Source: Megachile rotundata (taxonomy: Eukaryota > Arthropoda > Insecta > Hymenoptera > Megachilidae). Taken from it: a stretch of DNA of 64,000 bases. The stretch spans positions 9,052,001 to 9,116,000 of the forward strand of contig NC_134991.1 in assembly GCF_050947335.1 (NCBI RefSeq). Reading direction: 5' to 3'. Below, one piece after another: positions 59,658-64,000 of the stretch. Both the position numbers and the translations under genes were made by a program. The first letter of the stretch is position 1. Each line of letters begins with the position of its first letter. Under the pieces are notes generated by a model, which saw only the letters and a list, made by a program, of their open reading frames with translations, made no database searches and was not told where the DNA came from.

Positions 59658-59811
59658 TGTTACGTGCGAAAACTCCACACGAAGGTTTTAAAAAAACTTT
59701 ATTCATACATGCTATTGTTATGTCACATTACTAAATTGCTGAGAACTCTTCTAGTCTTGTAGTCTTCTAGACTGATCGCACGCGCCTAGTTACTTCTGTT
59801 TTATACATCAG
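59658..59811 (-). mobile_element. LTR-like block with TATA box, initiator and poly(A) signal
   Basis: Reading minus: TATAAAA (59805-59799), an insect-type TCAGT initiator (59775-59771) with its A about 32 nt downstream, AATAAA (59703-59698) and a ...CGCACGTAACA end at 59658. This order (TATA, start, poly(A) signal, terminal CA) is that of an LTR with a short R region. I cannot find the TG-starting 5' edge or a second LTR, so it may be a solo, truncated or 3' LTR. A cellular promoter is the alternative. Confidence 0.4.
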
Positions 59812-60056
59812 CTTATCTCTAAACTACTTTGCTTTATTCGATTTATCTTGTTTGCTTCAAACCGTGGGATTCCCCCTGGGGTCAAAGAAAATGCGTCCAC
59901 TATGATTAGATCATTGCACTTTGATTTAATAATACTTATATTTCTTGAATTATAACTAAATTTAGCATGTGGCATCATCTTGCAATGCACGACGTTAGAA
60001 TAAAAAATAATTGAAAAATGCACTTCCTTCTTCTTGTTCGTGAAATGTAAACGCAC
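59808..60056 (-). pseudogene. Unknown ORF ending just before the LTR-like block
   Basis: 82 codons ending at a TGA only a few bases upstream of the TATA box. No domain is recognised. Its position directly 5' of the LTR-like block on the same strand suggests the 3' coding end of a retroelement, but this is inference only. Confidence 0.3.
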
Positions 60057-60204
60057 ATAAGTTGGTGTACGAGAAAGTTATCCCGGTGTTATTAATTAAT
60101 CTTAAAGTTAATATATGTATTCTTTATGTTTAACATTAAATAATTAATTTATAATTAGAAATGTGTTATTAGTTTTTGATTTTCTTCCTGATTATTTAAC
60201 AATA

Positions 60205-60477
60205 TTATTGAAACACTACATTTAACGATACTAAATTATGTTCGAAATCTATTACAAGGTTTACGCTTTCTAATTCATTAATTATGTCTGGGTTTGTCCA
60301 TTCTGCAAACGGTTGCGATAAATATTTTTTTCTTTCATTCCAGATTAGAACATGTCTACATCTTTCTATATCTAACTCTTTGTCTTTTAAAAAGTAGAAA
60401 AGTTCCTGACTTATCCTGTTTACGTCTTTCGTGAGAAAGTAAGTCGTTAACCTGTTCCAGCGTACAGATTGCTTTCC
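60205..60477 (-). pseudogene. Decayed coding-like sequence, minus strand, no ATG
   Basis: A 90-codon stop-free frame lacking an ATG, with balanced, protein-like composition (KELDIERCRHVLIWNERK, then PFAEWTNPDIINELESVN). The region just upstream reads more sensibly in a neighbouring frame (LGKAICTLEQVNDLLSHE), which suggests a frameshifted old gene. The family is not recognised. It lies on the same strand as, and upstream of, the LTR-like block. Confidence 0.4.
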
Positions 60478-60479
60478 CT

Positions 60480-60985
60480 AATTCGCCAGATCCCCAAGCA
60501 AGAAACAGCCTCGAAAACCTCGTGTAAAAACCGAACCGTGATGGTTCGTGCTTCGAGGATACGCTCAGTTAGGGGTAGCACAAGAAGCCCCGGTTAAAAT
60601 TGAAAATTACACCGGCAAACAGCGGTTATGATAATACGCCACGTTACTGGCTATTCCACGGACAATTTTCAGCAAATTCGAGCGAGGACACGCGAGCCCA
60701 GCGAGTTTCCTGCAAATTAAAGGAAACAACTTGCTCGCTTTTAATTCAGACATCGGCTACGCGGATCGTTGCTAATTTTCGAGGGTAATTCGTTCGGTTT
60801 CGAGGTGATAATTTAGCCGCGTGAGCGAAGGGGAAGTACAAGGTAACCCATGGTACTAATTAGCGAAATGAGGATGGCCGGGCAAATGCATGTTTTTATA
60901 GAAAATTACGAATGAAGAAATTGCGGGGAAATTTGTTCTACTTAAAGGGCCATGAATACGTTGCTTTTATTTGATGTAGTTTTTA
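60480..60985. other. Unique CpG-rich DNA
   Basis: Balanced sequence with no repeat. A short + frame at 60600-60788 has no known domain. Confidence 0.4.
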
Positions 60986-61369
60986 TTTTTGAGATCTTTT
61001 GTGAGGTGTATGCTGCAAGGTTTGTGAGTTCTAGGTTTATTTTAATTTTTGAAGTAATAGGTTCGTGAGTTCGCAAAGTTCTTATGTTTTCAAGTTTCTA
61101 GATTAACCTGAGCTATTAGATCAAATTTACAAGTTCCTCAATTTTTAGATCGCCAAATACGTAGATATCTACATAGCTATATTCCCAAATCCCTATATAC
61201 CTACATAGCTATATTCGCTCAATCCTAGATGTCTATACAACTACGTATCTAAATTGCTAGATCCTCAAACTTTAATGTCCACAATCTTTTAGATTCTTTT
61301 ACACTTCTCCAAATGTCTAGCTTCCTATACCCACATGTCTTTAAATTTCTAGATCTTCAAATTCATATG
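60986..61369. repeat. Degenerate CAAATC/CTATATAC field
   Basis: Decayed words such as TCCCAAATCCCTATATACCT and CTACATAGCTATATTC precede the regular 96-bp array. Confidence 0.6.
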
Positions 61370-61835
61370 TCCCCAAATTCGTAACCCAACCCCAAATTGT
61401 GAAATCTAAAAAAAATGAGTAAAAAGTCAACTAGCAGAAGACCCTGTTTCCCTCCAAATCCATATGTCCCCAAATTCGTAACCCATCCCCGAATTGTTAA
61501 ACCGATAAAAATTTGTAAAGAATTGACTAGCAGAAGACCTTGTTTTCCTCCCAATCCATATGTCCTCAAATTCGTAACGCATCCCCGAATTATGACATCT
61601 ACAAAAATTTGTAAAGAACTGACTAGCAGAAGACCTTGTTTCCTTCCAAATCCATATGTTCCCAAATTCGTAACCCATCACCAAATTGCGAAATCTACAA
61701 AAATCAGTAAAAAGTCGACTACCAGAAGACCCTGTTTCCTTCCAAATCCCTACGTCCCCAAATTAGTAACCCATCCCTAAAATGTCCGATCTCTAAAAAT
61801 CCGTAAAAAATCGATTAGCAGAAAGACCTATTTCC
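61370..61835. repeat. 96-bp tandem repeat, almost five copies
   Basis: The unit includes AGCAGAAGACCYTGTTTYCC, CAAATCCATATGTCCCCAAA and TTCGTAACCCATCCCC. The ACC of the first phrase falls at 61441, 61537, 61633, 61729 and 61825, exactly 96 bp apart. As 96 is divisible by three, frames of 85-121 codons open on both strands; these are artefacts. Confidence 0.96.
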
Positions 61836-61855
61836 CCGTGTCATAGTTCTGGTAC

Positions 61856-61890
61856 GGAAGGCAGATTTGCTGTCGACTGTACGAGCACAT
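61856..61890 (+). repeat. Motif B copy 4
   Basis: The core reads GATTTGCTGTCGACTGTACG, preceded by GGAAGGCA. It sits immediately after a G-poor tandem field, like the other copies. Confidence 0.7.
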
Positions 61891-62440
61891 ACACATAGAA
61901 ACGCAGGCAAAGCCACCCACCTAGCTATTCCGCATTCCTCGAATCTCCATTTACCAAACAGCCTCGCCAGCGAGAGTCAGCCTCGAGTGTTTCTCAATGC
62001 TTCTCACCGTCAACAATAAGCCTCGATCGAATATCAAAGAGTCGAATTCATTGGCCGGTTATCGTTGATTAATACCCGTTGTATCAATTGCGAGCGCTAA
62101 TCGTAAGCATCGATTGCCAACACGCGAGACTTTCGTAATCGTCGTTAATTCGAGAACCCTAAGTTCTTGAGGCTGGGTTTCGCGGAGCAAAAGCACGCCA
62201 GGTGATTAATCGACGTACACGTATGGAAGTCATAATCGCCGTTTATGTCACGCTGCTAATAAATCTCTTTTTAAAACGGAGACACCGGCCGCACTTGCCC
62301 CAACGAAATCGATTAATCACCGGCCAAACAATTGGCCAACAATGAACGGTGGCATCGTTTATAAGCATGAATCGCACGGGGTTTCGGGAACGGCCACCGA
62401 CCTGCGAAATCGTACTAATAAGCAACGAAATGTATTAACA
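61891..62440. other. Unique CpG-rich island with inverted GGTGATTAATCG pair
   Basis: 550 bp without repeats, rich in CpG and in TAAT/GATTA homeodomain-type words. GGTGATTAATCG (62201-62212) is exactly inverted at 62310-62321. No coding sequence is recognised. It is a candidate enhancer by composition only. Confidence 0.45.
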
Positions 62441-62525
62441 CATTGTAGACCTTAGGATTGGACACCTTCTTGTAGGATTGGACATTGTATACCTTAGGAT
62501 TGGACACCTTCTTGTAGACGGATTA
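62441..62525. repeat. Short direct duplication AGGATTGGACACCTTCTTGT
   Basis: GACCTTAGGATTGGACACCT and ATACCTTAGGATTGGACACC occur about 48 bp apart, with TTCTTGTAG after each. A small local duplication. Confidence 0.8.
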
Positions 62526-62639
62526 ATGTCATTCGCGGAAATACTGCTATTGAACTGCACAGGGAAGTGATTTTCGGAAGCTTCTTCTGATAGTGTTACA
62601 AATATGAAGATTTTTCATGGATTCGTATATAATTTTGCT

Positions 62640-63370
62640 GACTAGTAAGTATCGAAGTGGTACTCAAGAATGATACTCTGGTTTTTGAAAGCGTGATGCA
62701 TGTTTAATAAATAATTATTGATCAATGAAGAGTGGAAAGATGCTTGAAACTTCTGTTTGCGGTGCAATGAAGAAATATATATTTCCATTTGTGATGGGTT
62801 TATTTGTGTAATTTTGTTGACTAGTATCAAACTAGTGCTCAAGAATGACTGCTACTCTGGTTTTTGGAAGTTTGAAGAATGTTTAATAAATAATTATTAT
62901 TGATCGATGAAGAGTGAAACGTTACTTGAAACTTCTGTTTGTGGTGCAATGAGGAAATATATATTTTCATTTATGATGGGTTAATCTGTGTAATTTTGTT
63001 GACTAGTATCAAACTAGTGCTCAAGAATGACTGCTACTCTGGTTTTAGGAAGTTTGAAGAATATTTAATAAATAATTATTATTGATCCATGAAGAGTGAA
63101 ACGTTACTTGAAACTTCTGTTTGTGGTGCAATGAAGAAATATATATTTCCATTTGTGATGGGTTTATTTGTGTAATTTTATTGACTAGTAAGAATCAAAC
63201 TAGTACTCAAGAATGACTGCTACTCTGGTTTTTGGAAGTTTGAAGAATGTTTAATAAATAATTACTATTAATCAATGAAGAGTAAAAAGTTACTTGAGGC
63301 TTCTATTTGTAGTACAATGAAGAAATATATAGCAACTCCATTTGTGATGGATTTATTCATGAATAATTAT
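62640..63370. repeat. ~181-bp tandem repeat, about four copies
   Basis: CTAGTA of the phrase TTTTGTTGACTAGTATCAAA falls at 62642, 62821, 63003 and 63185, steps of 179, 182 and 182 bp. Each unit also carries AAGAATGACTGCTACTCTGG, AATAAATAATTATTATTGAT and ATGAAGAAATATATATTTCC. Copies are about 90% alike by eye. The last copy decays by 63370. Confidence 0.94.
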
Positions 63371-64000
63371 GCAGATTACTGAGTAACCGTAATGATCTAT
63401 AATTTACATTATCTATGCCTTTGCACTCCAGAGTGCACTCATTGCATTGAACTTTGCACTCATTGATGCAACGATTTGAAATAATTATCTTTTCACTAAT
63501 TTTATAGTGTTACACATGTGATGTACAAACATAGCGAAACAAGCAAAGTTGGACTTGAAAATTTCAACCTTTCGCAACTCATAAATTAGAGACTTTAATT
63601 GAAGTTTCAAATTTGAACATTCTACAATATTTCATAGTAAAATTATCCACATTACAAAGTGAAATTATTTGATTTTGCTTTGCAGAAAATGAACCAAGTA
63701 TTATCGCTTCTAGAACAGTGAATGCAATAAAAGATCATATAAAATTAAAAATAAAATATCATATCGTATTATTAGAAACACCCTTACAATTTTGAACACA
63801 ATATCACAGATATATCAGATAAATTCCAATTTCGTTTCGCAAAGAAAAAACGTATAACAACACTGTCTTTGTAGGAAGTGAACAAAGCATTTATTGAATG
63901 ACACTGTCGCTTTGAGAACAGAGGATGTAGTAAAATATCAAACAGATTATTTTGCTGTATTGTTAGAAACAATGGTACCTTACAATTTTTAGCGTCGAGA
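63371..64000. other. AT-rich unique DNA with a MITE-related fragment
   Basis: 63421-63535 carries TTTGCACTC twice and the GATTTGAAATAATT...GTTACACATGTG series shared with 48185-48310, so it is probably a decayed MITE-like repeat. The remainder (63540-64000) is AT-rich with no gene recognised. Confidence 0.45.

Noticed and set aside
1..64000. CRISPR-like regularly spaced repeats (79-bp, 96-bp, 45-bp arrays)
   Set aside because: Units are contiguous tandem repeats with no unique spacers, and the DNA is plainly from an animal nuclear genome.

Overview
The window looks like nuclear DNA from an insect, most probably a hymenopteran such as a bee (inference). The one confident gene is a plexin with an insect-type PlexA sema domain. 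The non-repetitive DNA is AT-rich but not CpG-depleted, as is common in Hymenoptera, and several short inverted-repeat elements have piggyBac-like TTAA ends. I see no tRNA, rRNA, CRISPR array or bacterial feature.

Gene content is very low. The only supported protein-coding sequence is one exon on the minus strand (28683-29961). It carries a spliced 5' leader, the start codon, a signal peptide and about 340 residues of sema domain, and it ends at a GTGAGT donor. The gene continues toward lower coordinates, but I find no second plexin exon in the remaining 28.6 kb. That stretch is therefore probably a giant intron, and 29962-64000 is probably the upstream intron or intergenic DNA.

Most of the remainder is repeats. 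About twenty degenerate minisatellite fields built from CAAATT / CCAAATTT-like words are spread through the window. In most of them the G-poor strand is the + strand. Several have grown second-order repeats of about 110-170 bp, and two contain perfect G-quadruplex-type runs on the minus strand (9107-9186 and 56495-56654). Distinct longer-period tandem arrays have units of 183 bp (3283-3837), about 48 bp rich in CGATA (17585-18425), 45 bp (22290-22650), about 65 bp (41330-41680), about 148 bp (42720-43230), 79 bp with a 237-bp higher-order unit (50995-52345), 96 bp (61370-61835) and about 181 bp (62640-63370).

Mobile-element remains include a 2-kb fold-back element with nearly identical 770-bp arms (53933-55935), several piggyBac-like MITEs (10690-10823, 45700-45908, 47936-48180 and single ends elsewhere), one end of an unclassified transposon (58602 onward) and an LTR-like block with decayed coding sequence on the minus strand (59658-60477).

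The most unusual pattern is a pair of short conserved motifs that bracket degenerate arrays. TACACTCGGGTGTA lies before, and a GATTTGCTGTCGACTGTAC-like block lies after, the arrays at 15.9-16.5 kb and 49.9-50.2 kb. The second motif also follows the array at 61.0-61.85 kb and, inverted, the array at 34.08-34.64 kb. This suggests an undescribed modular repeat family. Between the repeats lie CpG-richer unique islands that could hold enhancers or untranslated exons; I could assign no function to them.
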